Counted from the first letter of the stretch, positions 49,361 through 58,197 are shown. The stretch is 64,000 bases of DNA from Ralstonia soli (GCF_023955655.1 NZ_JAMXHT010000008.1:186001-250000), one strand, 5' to 3'. Numbers and translations are program-made. Notes: generated by a model from the letters alone, not told the origin.

Positions 49361-50218
49361 ATGCTCAGCTACCGTCACGCCTTCCACGCCGGCAACCACG
49401 CCGATGTCCTCAAACACGCCATCGTGGTGCAGTTGCTCGACTACCTGACGCAGAAGGACAAGCCGTTCTGGTACATCGACACGCATGCCGGCGCCGGGCT
49501 CTACGCGCTGGACCACGAGTGGGCCCAGAAGAAGGCGGAGTTCGAGACCGGCATCGGCCCGCTGTGGCGCGCAGCAGCAGCCGGCGAGACACTTCCCCCG
49601 CTGCTCGATGCGTACCTAGACCAGGTGCGCGAGCTGAATCCGAATGGCGAGCTCAAGCACTACCCCGGATCCCCGTGGCTGGCGTGGCAGATGCTGCGCG
49701 ATGCCGATCGCCTGCGCCTGTTCGAGCTGCACAGCAGCGAGATCAAGGTGCTGTCGAATAACTTCCGTGGTGCCGGTCGAAAAGTCATGCTGTACGACGG
49801 CGACGGCTTTGCCGGCATCAAGGCGATCCTGCCCCCGCCGCCGCGCCGCGCGCTGGTGCTGATCGACCCCTCGTTCGAAGACAAGCACGACTACGCGCGT
49901 ACCGTGCAAGCCCTGCAAGACAGCCTGCAGCGCTTCGCCACCGGCATGTACGCGATCTGGTATCCGCTGGTGCAGCGGCGCGAGGCCGCACAATTTCCTG
50001 CGCGCCTCAAGCAGTTACGGCCGACCGACTGGCTGCACGTCACGCTCACCGTCAAGCATCCGGTGGAGGGCGGCCTGGGCTTGCACGGCAGCGGCATGTT
50101 CATCGTCAACCCGCCATGGACGTTAAAAGCGCAACTGCAGGAAGCCATGCCCACGCTGGTGCGCCTGCTCGGCCAGGACGATGGCGCCAAGTTCATGCTG
50201 GAAGGCGAATCGAGCTAA
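49361..50218 (+). CDS. rlmJ: 23S rRNA (adenine2030-N6)-methyltransferase
   Basis: 285 residues. N-terminal MLSYRHAFHAGNHADVLKH is the family signature; SAM region YIDTHAGAGLY; catalytic motif IV appears as DPSFE. Full length. Last ordinary chromosomal gene before the AT-richer insert. Confidence 0.95.
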   Translation: MLSYRHAFHAGNHADVLKHAIVVQLLDYLTQKDKPFWYIDTHAGAGLYALDHEWAQKKAEFETGIGPLWRAAAAGETLPPLLDAYLDQVRELNPNGELKHYPGSPWLAWQMLRDADRLRLFELHSSEIKVLSNNFRGAGRKVMLYDGDGFAGIKAILPPPPRRALVLIDPSFEDKHDYARTVQALQDSLQRFATGMYAIWYPLVQRREAAQFPARLKQLRPTDWLHVTLTVKHPVEGGLGLHGSGMFIVNPPWTLKAQLQEAMPTLVRLLGQDDGAKFMLEGESS

Positions 50219-50552
50219 GTCTTAAAAGAGCGCTCGTATCGGGCTGACCGCCCGGCGGGGACCATGGCATTACTGAATCGGTGCGCCAGAGCTGGTAGCG
50301 CGCCTTGGACGCTCTTGCTCCTTTTCTCCTGCAAAGCTGATGGTGCCGACGCACGGCACTGCGCGTGTTCGCCTTGGCGCGGAACTCTTGGCGAATTAAC
50401 AACCTTTGACGATAAGCCGGTTTCATAAGACCTAACGTTGGATCCTATAAAAACGATAGGAGACCGGATCCAACACGTCCTCAAGATGTAAGTCATCTTT
50501 GATTCTTCGTTTCCGAGCATTCTGCCGGATCGAATCCACTCAATTTCGTCTT
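50219..50552. other. Non-coding gap at left border of AT-richer insert
   Basis: 334 bp with no supported gene. It holds a perfect 9-bp inverted repeat (50437-50474). Frames on the minus strand here have no recognisable family. Probably contains the promoter of the nuclease gene and possibly the insertion border; no flanking direct repeat or tRNA was recognised. Confidence 0.5.
50437..50474. repeat. Nested palindrome upstream of nuclease gene
   Basis: GTTGGATCC (50437-50445) and GGATCCAAC (50466-50474) are perfect arms; CCTAT and ATAGG (50444-50448, 50456-50460) form an alternative inner stem. Located about 80 bp before the PLD-type gene. Operator, RNA structure or recombination scar are all possible. 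Confidence 0.4.
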
Positions 50553-51950
50553 ATGAAAACAACCTTGTTAATCAAGGCGGGGCTTCTTTTTGCCTTGATT
50601 TCCTCGCCTCTGGCATCGCATGCTCAATCCAATCCCGCCACGGAAAGAGCGATTACCGCGTATTTCAATCAGCGCGCCACTCAGCAATTCGTGGAACCGT
50701 ATCGAGGCATTACACGCAACGGGGACGACTTCGAGCGCGTCATCATCGGGAAAATCGCACGGGCCAGAAGCAGTATTGATGTGGCCGTGATGGGGCTGAC
50801 GCTTCCGAATATTGCGCGGGCACTGGTTGATGCCAAACAGCGCGGCGTGCTGGTTAGGGTTGTGATGGACAACGACTACAACCGTAACTGGATCGATCTC
50901 TCGATTGACGAAGTCGCTGACTTAAGCGACGAGGAACAGGAAATTTGGGCTGAGATTGATACGCTGGTGGACGTCAATGGCGACGGCGATATTTCTGACG
51001 AAGAGCGCGCGGCCCGCGACGTGCCGACGCTATTCGCGCAAGCAAATATTCCAGTGATCGACGATACGGCGGACGGCAGCAAGGGCTCCAGCCTGATGCA
51101 CCATAAATTTCTGGTGATTGATGGTGCGGTTGTGGTGAGCAGTTCGTCCAACTTCACGCACAGCGGGTTCTTTGGGGATGTCGGCTTACCTAACAGCAGG
51201 GGCAACGCTGAAAACCTCGTTGTTGTGAGGAGCACCGAACTCGCGCAGTTGTATCAAGCCGAGTTCGCCTATTTGTGGGGCGATGGCCCAGGTGTCGTCG
51301 GGCGCAGCAAGTTCGGCGTGCGGAAAACGTATAGGCCGGCACGCACCATCCAAACACCGGATGGCACGTTACAGGTTCAGTTTTCACCTTTCTCAAAAAC
51401 GCAACCAGACGATGCGACATCATCTGGGCTGATTGCCAGAACGTTGGCTACTGCCTCCACCAGCATTGATATCGCGGCCTATGTGTTTACCGATGCATGG
51501 ATCGCCGAAGCACTGCGACAAGCCTATACCAATCGCAATATCACCCTGCGGGGCGTAGTCGATCGAAGCTTCGTCTACAACGCGAGCAGCGCAACGCTCG
51601 ATATGTGGGGCATCAAGCGATTCGATGCCAACTACGCATTGAAGCCTCAGACCCACCCGTGGGAAAAGATTGCGACGCATGTTGGTTACTCCCGGTTGCC
51701 CGAGGGTGACAAGCTGCACCACAAGATCGCCGTTGTCGACAACCGCACCGTGATCACGGGTTCGCATAACTGGTCTGCATCGGCCAATCGAACCAATGAC
51801 GAGAACCTTCTGGTGATCGAATCACCGACTGTGGCCGCGGAATTCAAACAAGAGATGGATCGACTGCACCAGAACATGGTGTATGGCCCCTCTTCTTCCC
51901 TCGTGAGTAGCGCTGCAAAAGAGCAGCAGCGTTGCCCGGTTGCTCGCTAA
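50553..51950 (+). CDS. Secreted phospholipase-D-superfamily nuclease with EF-hand loop
   Basis: 465 residues. Sec signal peptide (about 1-24, ISSPLASHA|QSN). Two complete HKD sites: H183/K185/D190 (MHHKFLVID) and H389/K391/D396 (LHHKIAVVD) with GSHNWSASANRTNDE. Between the first half-domain strands lies DVNGDGDISDEE (140-151), a canonical 12-residue EF-hand calcium loop. PLD proteins of this type are nucleases or phosphodiesterases; export suggests an extracellular target. No clear ribosome binding site. Base composition is lower in GC than neighbours. 15 bp ahead of the broken nuclease gene. Confidence 0.87.
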   Translation: MKTTLLIKAGLLFALISSPLASHAQSNPATERAITAYFNQRATQQFVEPYRGITRNGDDFERVIIGKIARARSSIDVAVMGLTLPNIARALVDAKQRGVLVRVVMDNDYNRNWIDLSIDEVADLSDEEQEIWAEIDTLVDVNGDGDISDEERAARDVPTLFAQANIPVIDDTADGSKGSSLMHHKFLVIDGAVVVSSSSNFTHSGFFGDVGLPNSRGNAENLVVVRSTELAQLYQAEFAYLWGDGPGVVGRSKFGVRKTYRPARTIQTPDGTLQVQFSPFSKTQPDDATSSGLIARTLATASTSIDIAAYVFTDAWIAEALRQAYTNRNITLRGVVDRSFVYNASSATLDMWGIKRFDANYALKPQTHPWEKIATHVGYSRLPEGDKLHHKIAVVDNRTVITGSHNWSASANRTNDENLLVIESPTVAAEFKQEMDRLHQNMVYGPSSSLVSSAAKEQQRCPVAR

Positions 51951-51965
51951 TTCGATAGGTGATCC

Positions 51966-52475
51966 ATGAAACATCAAATTCTGACGCGTTCGCGTCGGTG
52001 GCTGGCTGCTGCAGCACTGCAATTCTTGGTCGCATTCAACGTGCTGGCAGTTACGCCACCATTGGCCGTTGGCGAGATGCGAGTTATCTCCTCCGGCGAG
52101 AGCATGAAGCCGGCAAATTCAATGTATCAAAAACAAGTGACAGGGATGCCGACAGGGCAATCAGCTGCTGTAGGGGTTGATAAGTCGGTTAGTCGGCCAG
52201 GATACGTTAAATTTGACGGCGTAAACAAGGCTAAGCGAGAGCTGACGGAGGTTAAAGGCTTTGGGTATAAAGTTGATAAGGAAGGAAATTGGAAAAGCGG
52301 TCGAGTATCGGAGAAAATGCAGGCGAAGCTTGATAAGCAGGCAGGCCGCCAACTAACTGCGGCAAAGGCGGCGGGAATGAAGGTTAAATGAGTTGTTCCC
52401 AATGAGGCAATGAGAAAGGCTGTCGACAAGGTCTTGCGTGGCAGAATTGAGGTAGAGGTCGTTGCTCCTAACTAG
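51966..52475 (+). pseudogene. Tox-REase-5-like secreted nuclease toxin, interrupted by in-frame TGA
   Basis: The first open part encodes 141 residues: signal-peptide-like N-terminus (about 1-29), YQKQVTGMPTGQ, then the restriction-endonuclease core VKFDG (D84) and ELTEVKGFGY (E95, K97), then KQAGRQLTAAKAAGMKVK. It stops at TGA (52389-52391). In the same frame 27 more codons follow to TAG (52473), reading VVPNEAMRKAVDKVLRGRIE and ending EVVAPN, which is the expected C-terminal helix and strand of the fold. The TGA sits where the family has Trp (TGG to TGA). Hence probably inactivated, unless read through. An Imm52-like gene follows. Confidence 0.75.
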
Positions 52476-52510
52476 GATGTCGAAGATGCCTTGAAGAAGG
52501 GTAGTTCGGG

Positions 52511-52583
52511 CGGTTCATTCTAGTGAACCGATGTTTCCGGTGTGCCGGTTACCCGGGATCTCTTGTGATAAGGGGTCCCGGGT
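52511..52583. repeat. Two hairpins between toxin and immunity genes
   Basis: CGGTTCA / TGAACCG (52511-52517, 52524-52530, loop 6) and ACCCGGGA / TCCCGGGT (52551-52558, 52576-52583). No T-run follows, so termination is doubtful. They could tune immunity-gene expression. Confidence 0.4.
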
Positions 52584-52616
52584 TGCGGAAATGTATATAA
52601 ATCGACAGGTTGATGG

Positions 52617-53330
52617 ATGAAGTTCAGGAACTATGAGGTTGGGTGTGTTTGGGGCGATCGCCTGCAAAGCGCCGGAGAGTGTGCGGCTCAGATGAGGAAT
52701 TTTGTTGGGGCCGTACGTGAAGTTGTTCCGGAATTAAGCTGGTATTACGAAGACTATCGGTCAAGGTCTTTTGATTTTCCAGACGACGTATCGGAGATTA
52801 ATAAAAAAATCATTTCTCCAGTAAATGGAGATAGAAAAGGCGTGCCGTTGGATAGGGTTTATCCGGAGGTGGGTTTCAGCGCGCTTATATTCAGCGCGAA
52901 AAATAATTGTGCAGCTATTCGTGCCGGGTTGGGCTGTGCAGGTGAAGATGCTTTCAATAGCGTGGTAATCCATTTTCCAGAAAAGGGCCCAATCGCCGAA
53001 GCAATCCTCAACGCGGCCACTCTGGAGCGCTTGTTCGTCGCCACCATAAGATGCTGGAGGCCGGATTGGGCCTGGATCGACTACACCGATATCAACGACA
53101 AGGACCGTTCGATGCCACCGGTGTATTGGTTCGTCTACGGCAATAAACCAAAAGAAAGCGTGCCGTCACTGCCAGCACCTGCCGAAGTTCATGCCATCGA
53201 TTCGCTGGGCACGTACATCGTGACGACGCGCGAACTGTACGATCGTACGATCCCCACTCATCGAGATACGAGTGAAGCTGTAAAGCAGCGGCTGCGCGAT
53301 GCGAACTGGTTACCGCCTCCCGTTGGTTGA
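52617..53330 (+). CDS. Imm52-family immunity protein (probable)
   Basis: 237 residues, no signal peptide. The layout matches Imm52: CVWGDRLQSAGECAAQMRNF at the start, GFSALIFSAKNN and NSVVIHFPEKGP centrally, WRPDWAWID, then PPVYWFVYG...SLPAPAEVHAIDSLGTYIVTT. Imm52 proteins neutralise Tox-REase-type nuclease toxins of polymorphic and secretion-system effectors. Position 141 bp after the broken toxin supports this. AT-rich in its first half, GC-rich later, suggesting a mixed origin. Confidence 0.78.
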   Translation: MKFRNYEVGCVWGDRLQSAGECAAQMRNFVGAVREVVPELSWYYEDYRSRSFDFPDDVSEINKKIISPVNGDRKGVPLDRVYPEVGFSALIFSAKNNCAAIRAGLGCAGEDAFNSVVIHFPEKGPIAEAILNAATLERLFVATIRCWRPDWAWIDYTDINDKDRSMPPVYWFVYGNKPKESVPSLPAPAEVHAIDSLGTYIVTTRELYDRTIPTHRDTSEAVKQRLRDANWLPPPVG

Positions 53331-53444
53331 GCGCCCGCATGTCACTCCCCTGCCACATGCCCGTGCTACCTAGTCGGGCTTAGACTTGGATTGCGCGGCC
53401 CGTGCGGGCGCGCCCATCATCAGGATCGGCAGGAGCAGGACATC

Positions 53445-54350
53445 ATGAGTGAACGCGACACCGCCGCGCGGCAGGCACGCCTGCAGGAAGACCTCCTCGA
53501 CACGCTGGACGAAGAGTTGGAGATGGAGATCGACGACCGCCTCGCCGATGGCGAAGCGGCCATCAGCGAAGAGGCCCGCGAAACACGCCGCATGTACTTC
53601 CGCGAGCTGTTCCGCCTGCAGGGCGAGCTCGTCAAGCTGCAGGACTGGGTGATCGAGACCGGCCACCGGCTGGTGGTGATCTTCGAAGGGCGCGACGCCG
53701 CCGGCAAGGGCGGCGCCATCAAGCGCATCACGCAGCGCCTGAACCCGCGTGTATGCCGCGTGGCCGCCCTGCCCGCCCCCACCAACCGCGAACGCACGCA
53801 GTGGTATTTCCAGCGCTACGTGGCGCACCTGCCGGCCGCCGGCGAGATCGTCCTGTTCGACCGCAGCTGGTACAACCGCGCCGGCGTCGAACGCGTGATG
53901 GGGTTCTGCACGGATGAGGAATACGAAGAGTTCTTCCGCTCCGTGCCGGAGTTCGAAAAGATGCTCGTGCGCTCCGGTATCCAGATCGTGAAGTACTGGT
54001 TCTCGGTGACGGACGAAGAGCAGGAAGTGCGCTTCCAGAGCCGCATCGATGATCCGCTCAAGCAGTGGAAGCTCAGTCCCATGGACCTGGAAAGCCGCCG
54101 CCGCTGGGAGGACTACACGCGCGCCAAGGAAGTCATGCTGGAACGCTCGCACATTCCCGAGTCGCCATGGTGGGTGGTGCTGGCCGACGACAAGAAGCGC
54201 GCGCGCCTGAACTGCATCCACCACCTGCTGCACCAGGTGCCGTACCACGCTGTGCCGCACTCGCCGGTCGTGCTGCCCGAGCGCGTGCACCACGCGGAGT
54301 ACATCCGCAACCCGGTGCCCGAAGCGATGATCGTGCCCAGCGTGTACTGA
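53445..54350 (+). CDS. ppk2: Polyphosphate kinase 2 family protein
   Basis: 301 residues. Walker A GRDAAGKGG at 82-90, lid and Walker B region LFDRSWYNRAGVERVMGF, and KYWFSVTDEEQEVRF. It uses polyphosphate to phosphorylate nucleoside di- or monophosphates. N-terminal acidic extension (DTLDEELEMEIDD) is common in this class. GGAG-rich region precedes the ATG at 53445. Back to normal chromosomal base composition. Confidence 0.94.
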   Translation: MSERDTAARQARLQEDLLDTLDEELEMEIDDRLADGEAAISEEARETRRMYFRELFRLQGELVKLQDWVIETGHRLVVIFEGRDAAGKGGAIKRITQRLNPRVCRVAALPAPTNRERTQWYFQRYVAHLPAAGEIVLFDRSWYNRAGVERVMGFCTDEEYEEFFRSVPEFEKMLVRSGIQIVKYWFSVTDEEQEVRFQSRIDDPLKQWKLSPMDLESRRRWEDYTRAKEVMLERSHIPESPWWVVLADDKKRARLNCIHHLLHQVPYHAVPHSPVVLPERVHHAEYIRNPVPEAMIVPSVY

Positions 54351-54385
54351 TCGAGTCGACCCCGGGTGGGGCCCAGGCGCCGACC

Positions 54386-54673
54386 CTACACCGTCGGGCG
54401 GATTTCGAAGCTAGGCCCCGGCGCTTCGTCGTAGCCCGATACGACATCCAACTGCGTGACCAGGGCGCTGTCGGGCCCCTCCCACATCCATTCCCGCATA
54501 CGGAGCACCGTCGTCTCAGGGCCGACCAGGAACGCCTCGACCGCCCCGTCGCGGCGGTTGCGGACCCAGCCGCGCAGGCCGAGCGCCCGGGCCCGGTCGG
54601 CACAGGCGGCGCGATAGCCCACCCCCTGCACACGGCCCTGTACGGTAACGATCACTTGTGTCGTGACAGACAT
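54386..54673 (-). CDS. acyP: Acylphosphatase
   Basis: 95 residues. VQGRVQGVGYRAACADRARALGL holds the phosphate cradle and catalytic Arg, and GWVRNRRDGAVEAFLVG carries the conserved Asn. Hydrolyses acyl phosphates. Start at 54673 with GGAG; the longer frame is not used. Convergent with ppk2. Confidence 0.94.
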   Translation of the reverse strand: MSVTTQVIVTVQGRVQGVGYRAACADRARALGLRGWVRNRRDGAVEAFLVGPETTVLRMREWMWEGPDSALVTQLDVVSGYDEAPGPSFEIRPTV

Positions 54674-54745
54674 GGCAGCGCTCCCAGACAGAACGGCAGA
54701 TGAGGTGTTGGAGAAACCATGACAAACCAACGTTGTCGCATCTCT

Positions 54746-54766
54746 GTCACATTTCTGGAATGTGAC
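54746..54766. promoter_or_regulatory. Palindrome in the acyP-ABC permease gap
   Basis: GTCACATT (54746-54753) and AATGTGAC (54759-54766) with a 5-bp centre, in the 297-bp divergent gap. The rest of the gap has a short direct repeat CCCTAGG and nothing else recognised. Possible operator for either gene. Confidence 0.4.
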
Positions 54767-54970
54767 GTCGTCAGACTGACAACCGCGCGGCGGGCTCTGA
54801 CGTTACGCAAGGTAAACTAGGCGGCTTGCCGCCGGGTGCCAAGCCATGCTTGTGAAAGCACGACGCCCACCCCGCACCGCCACGCTCGCGCCACATACTC
54901 CGCCTCGGCCCTAGGCCCTAGGTCTTGAAGCACGCGAATTTCGTCAGCGATCTCCGTCCCGGTCATCACG

Positions 54971-56755
54971 ATGCAGCAAAACGATAACGAAACCACCTTC
55001 CGGGGCAAATTGGGGGGCCGCTTTGGTCCCAGTCTGAGCGTCAACTTCGGCAACCTGTTGACGGCGCCGCCCAACCGGTTCGATCTGGCGCTGCTGCCGA
55101 TCATCCTGGCCGCCATTGTGCTGGTGGCGTTTGCCGCCAAGCAGATGAACGTGCCGTACACGCCTGGCGAGACGCAGCTGGACGTCAGCCTGAACGTGAC
55201 GGAGCTGCCCTACTACCTGCTGCGCACCAGCATCCGCATGCTGCTGGCCCTCGGTGCATCGCTGGCGTTTTCGTTTGCGTTTGCGGCCATTGCATCGAAG
55301 AACCGCACGGCTGAGAAGGTGATGGTGCCGGCGCTGGACATCCTGCAATCGATTCCGGTGCTGGGTTTCCTGTCGATTACCGTCACGGGGTTCATCGCGC
55401 TGTTCCCGGGCAACCTGGTGGGCGTGGAATGCGCGGCCATCTTCGCCATCTTCACGTCGCAGGCGTGGAATATGGCGTTCTCGCTGTACCAATCGTTTCG
55501 CACCATCCCGACCGACCTGGAAGAGGCGGCCACGGTGTTCCGCCTGTCCAAGTGGCAGCGCTTCTGGCGCCTGGAAGTGCCGTTCGCCATGCCGGGCCTG
55601 CTGTGGAACATGATGATGTCGATGTCGGGCGGCTGGTTCTTCGTGGTGGCGTCGGAAGCGATTTCGGTGTCGGGCCACGACATCAAGCTGCCGGGCATCG
55701 GGTCGTACATCTCGCTGGCGATCCAGCAGCAGAACCTGCCGGCCATCGGCTGGGCAATCTTGGCCATGCTGATCGGCATCCTGCTGTACGACCAGTTGCT
55801 GTTCCGCCCGCTGATTGCCTGGGCAGACCGCTTCCGCTTTGATGCGATGTCTTCCGAGCGCGAGCCGCAGTCGTGGCTGCTCGACCTGCTGCGCCGCTCC
55901 GAATGGGTCAAGACGCTGCTGGAGCGCGGCGCCGGGCTGGCCGAACGCACCCTGGCCTGGGGTGCCGAGCGTACCCGCCCGACTGCCAGCGGCAGCAACG
56001 GCTTCCGCCGCTTTCCGTGGTCACACCGCGTGGCGGACGTTCTCATCATCGTGGCCGCGCTGGCTGCCGTGGTGCACATCCTGCAGTTCGTGCGCTCCGA
56101 GGTGGGCTGGGCCGAGGTGGGCCACGTGTTCTGGCTGGGCTTCCTGACCATGGTGCGCGTGATCCTGCTGATCGCGCTGGCCGCGGTGGTGTGGGTGCCG
56201 ATCGGCATCCGCATCGGCCTGAATCCGAACGTGGCGCGCATTGCCCAGCCGGTGGCGCAGTTCCTGGCAGCCTTCCCGGCCAACCTGATGTTCCCACTGG
56301 CGGTGATGCTGATTGCGCGCTTCGCCCTCAACCCTGAAATCTGGTTGAGCCCGCTGATGATCTTTGGCACGCAGTGGTACATCCTGTTCAACGTGATTGC
56401 CGGGGCCTCGGGCATCCCGACCGAGCTGCGGCTGGCTGCGCGCAACTTCGGCCTGCGCGGCTGGCTGATGTGGAAGCGCTTCCTGATTCCGGCCGTGTTC
56501 CCGAACCTGCTCACGGGCCTGGTGACGGCGGCCGGCGGTTCGTGGAACGCCAGCATCGTGTCCGAATACGTCACCTGGGGCGACCGCACCCTGGTGGCTA
56601 CAGGCCTGGGCAGCTACATCGCCGAGATGACATCGAAGGGGGACTTCCCCCGCATCGCACTCGGCATTGGCGTGATGAGCCTGTTCGTGGTGGGCTTCAA
56701 CCGGCTGCTGTGGAACCGGCTGTACGACATCGCGCAAGAGCGCACCCGCCTCTAA
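54971..56755 (+). CDS. ABC transporter permease, two fused permease domains (nitrate/sulfonate type)
   Basis: 594 residues with about twelve hydrophobic segments in two BPD_transp_1 halves. EAA-like loops are PTDLEEAATVFRLSKWQRFWRLEVPFAMPGLLW in the first half and GIPTELRLAARNFGLRGWLMWKRFLIPAVF in the second (each quoted as a region, about residues 178-208 and 480-512). Fused permeases of this kind occur in the SsuC/TauC/NrtB class. ATPase gene follows 35 bp later; no binding protein is nearby. Confidence 0.9.
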   Translation: MQQNDNETTFRGKLGGRFGPSLSVNFGNLLTAPPNRFDLALLPIILAAIVLVAFAAKQMNVPYTPGETQLDVSLNVTELPYYLLRTSIRMLLALGASLAFSFAFAAIASKNRTAEKVMVPALDILQSIPVLGFLSITVTGFIALFPGNLVGVECAAIFAIFTSQAWNMAFSLYQSFRTIPTDLEEAATVFRLSKWQRFWRLEVPFAMPGLLWNMMMSMSGGWFFVVASEAISVSGHDIKLPGIGSYISLAIQQQNLPAIGWAILAMLIGILLYDQLLFRPLIAWADRFRFDAMSSEREPQSWLLDLLRRSEWVKTLLERGAGLAERTLAWGAERTRPTASGSNGFRRFPWSHRVADVLIIVAALAAVVHILQFVRSEVGWAEVGHVFWLGFLTMVRVILLIALAAVVWVPIGIRIGLNPNVARIAQPVAQFLAAFPANLMFPLAVMLIARFALNPEIWLSPLMIFGTQWYILFNVIAGASGIPTELRLAARNFGLRGWLMWKRFLIPAVFPNLLTGLVTAAGGSWNASIVSEYVTWGDRTLVATGLGSYIAEMTSKGDFPRIALGIGVMSLFVVGFNRLLWNRLYDIAQERTRL

Positions 56756-56790
56756 GACGAACGCGACCTTATTTAGCAGAGAGCATCAAC

Positions 56791-58146
56791 ATGGCTACCA
56801 CTGGCGAATCTGTCATCGAGCTGCGCGGCGTCTCGAAGATCTTCCGCACCGCAGACCACACCGACCGGGCCGTGCTCGAAGGCGTGGACATCAACCTGCG
56901 CCAGGGCGAGATCGTCGCCATGCTGGGCAAATCGGGCTCGGGCAAATCGACCTTGCTGCGCATCATGGCGGGCCTCGTGCGTGCCGACCGCGGCCAGGTG
57001 CTGTTCCGTGGCCGAGAATATTCCGGCCCGGTGCAGGGCATTGCGATGGTGTTCCAGTCGTTCGCGCTGTTTCCGTGGCTCACGGTGCAGCAGAACGTGG
57101 AACTTGGCCTGGAAGCGCAAGGCGTGCCCAAGGCCGAGCGCGAAGAGCGCGCCGAGCAGGCCATCGACCTGATCGGCCTGTCGGGCTTCAACAGCGCTCT
57201 GCCGCGCGAACTCTCGGGCGGCATGCGCCAACGCGTGGGCATTGCGCGCGCGCTCGTCACCGAGCCGGATCTGCTGCTGATGGACGAAGCGTTTTCCGCG
57301 CTCGACGTGCTGACCGGCGAGAACCTGCGCGACGAAATGCTCGACCTGTGGGAAGACCGCCGCACCAACATCAAGAGCATCCTGATCGTCTCGCACAACA
57401 TTGAAGAGGCGGTGATGATGGCGGACCGCATCGTCATCCTCTCGAGCGACCCGGGGCGCATCCGCGCCGAGGTGCGCGTGCCGTTCCCGCGCCCGCGCAA
57501 TCGGGATTCGGCTGCCGTGCGCAACCTCATCGACGAGGTGTACGGCCTGATGACCTCGCCGCAACGCGTGGGCGTGCACGTGGGCGTGGAGCCCGCCGCC
57601 GAGCAGCTCGCCTATCGCCTGCCCGACGCCGAGATCGGCCAGATGGAGGCCATTCTCGACCTGCTGGTCGAAGCGCCGTTCAACGGCCGCGCCGACCTGC
57701 CGCACCTGGCCGAAGAAGCCGGCGTGACCGACGACGACCTGCTGCCCGCCTGTGAAGCGCTGAGCCTGCTGCAACTGGCCACCATCGAGCGCGGCGACAT
57801 CATCGTCACCCCGTTCGGCAAGACCTACATGGAAACCGAACCGCCTGAGCGCAAGGTGCTGTTCGGCCAGAAGCTGCTGGAGCGCGTGGCCCTGGCCGCG
57901 CACATCCGCGCCGAGCTGGACGCCAACGAGGACGGCGAGATCCGCGAAGAACACGTGCTGCGCGAGCTCGAGGCCTACCTCAAGCCCGAAGAGGCTGAGC
58001 GCGTGCTCAAGATCGGCATTGAATGGGGCCGCTACGGCGAGGTGTATGAGTACGTGTACAACACCGGCATGCTGACCTTGCCGCGTGAAGAGCGGGAGGA
58101 GCGCGAAGAGCGTGAGGCGCAGGACGGCGGCGACAACGCGTCGTAA
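56791..58146 (+). CDS. ABC transporter ATPase with AAA-associated C-terminal domain
   Basis: 451 residues. ABC domain: GKSGSGKST (46-54), Q-loop FQSFALFPWLTV, signature LSGGMRQRVGIARAL, Walker B LLLMDEAFSALD. From about residue 275 comes a 175-residue extension (IGQMEAILDLLVEAPFNG, DDDLLPACEALSLLQLATIE) matching the AAA-associated C-terminal domain found on some nitrate/sulfonate-type ATPases. It ends in a Glu/Arg repeat. Start at 56791; the upstream frame overlaps the permease. Substrate unknown. Confidence 0.9.
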   Translation: MATTGESVIELRGVSKIFRTADHTDRAVLEGVDINLRQGEIVAMLGKSGSGKSTLLRIMAGLVRADRGQVLFRGREYSGPVQGIAMVFQSFALFPWLTVQQNVELGLEAQGVPKAEREERAEQAIDLIGLSGFNSALPRELSGGMRQRVGIARALVTEPDLLLMDEAFSALDVLTGENLRDEMLDLWEDRRTNIKSILIVSHNIEEAVMMADRIVILSSDPGRIRAEVRVPFPRPRNRDSAAVRNLIDEVYGLMTSPQRVGVHVGVEPAAEQLAYRLPDAEIGQMEAILDLLVEAPFNGRADLPHLAEEAGVTDDDLLPACEALSLLQLATIERGDIIVTPFGKTYMETEPPERKVLFGQKLLERVALAAHIRAELDANEDGEIREEHVLRELEAYLKPEEAERVLKIGIEWGRYGEVYEYVYNTGMLTLPREEREEREEREAQDGGDNAS

Positions 58147-58166
58147 GCGATGGCTGCCGTTCACGC

Positions 58167-58197
58167 AAAAAGAGCCGCTGCATGCGGCTCTTTTTTT
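58167..58197 (+). terminator. Rho-independent terminator
   Basis: GAGCCGC / GCGGCTC stem (58172-58178, 58184-58190) extended by AAAA/TTTT, 5-nt loop and T8 run. It closes the ABC operon. Confidence 0.93.

Noticed and set aside
50219-50520. Minus-strand frames in the gap before the PLD gene as a transposase remnant
   Set aside because: No DDE or other transposase motif, no terminal inverted repeats; left as non-coding.
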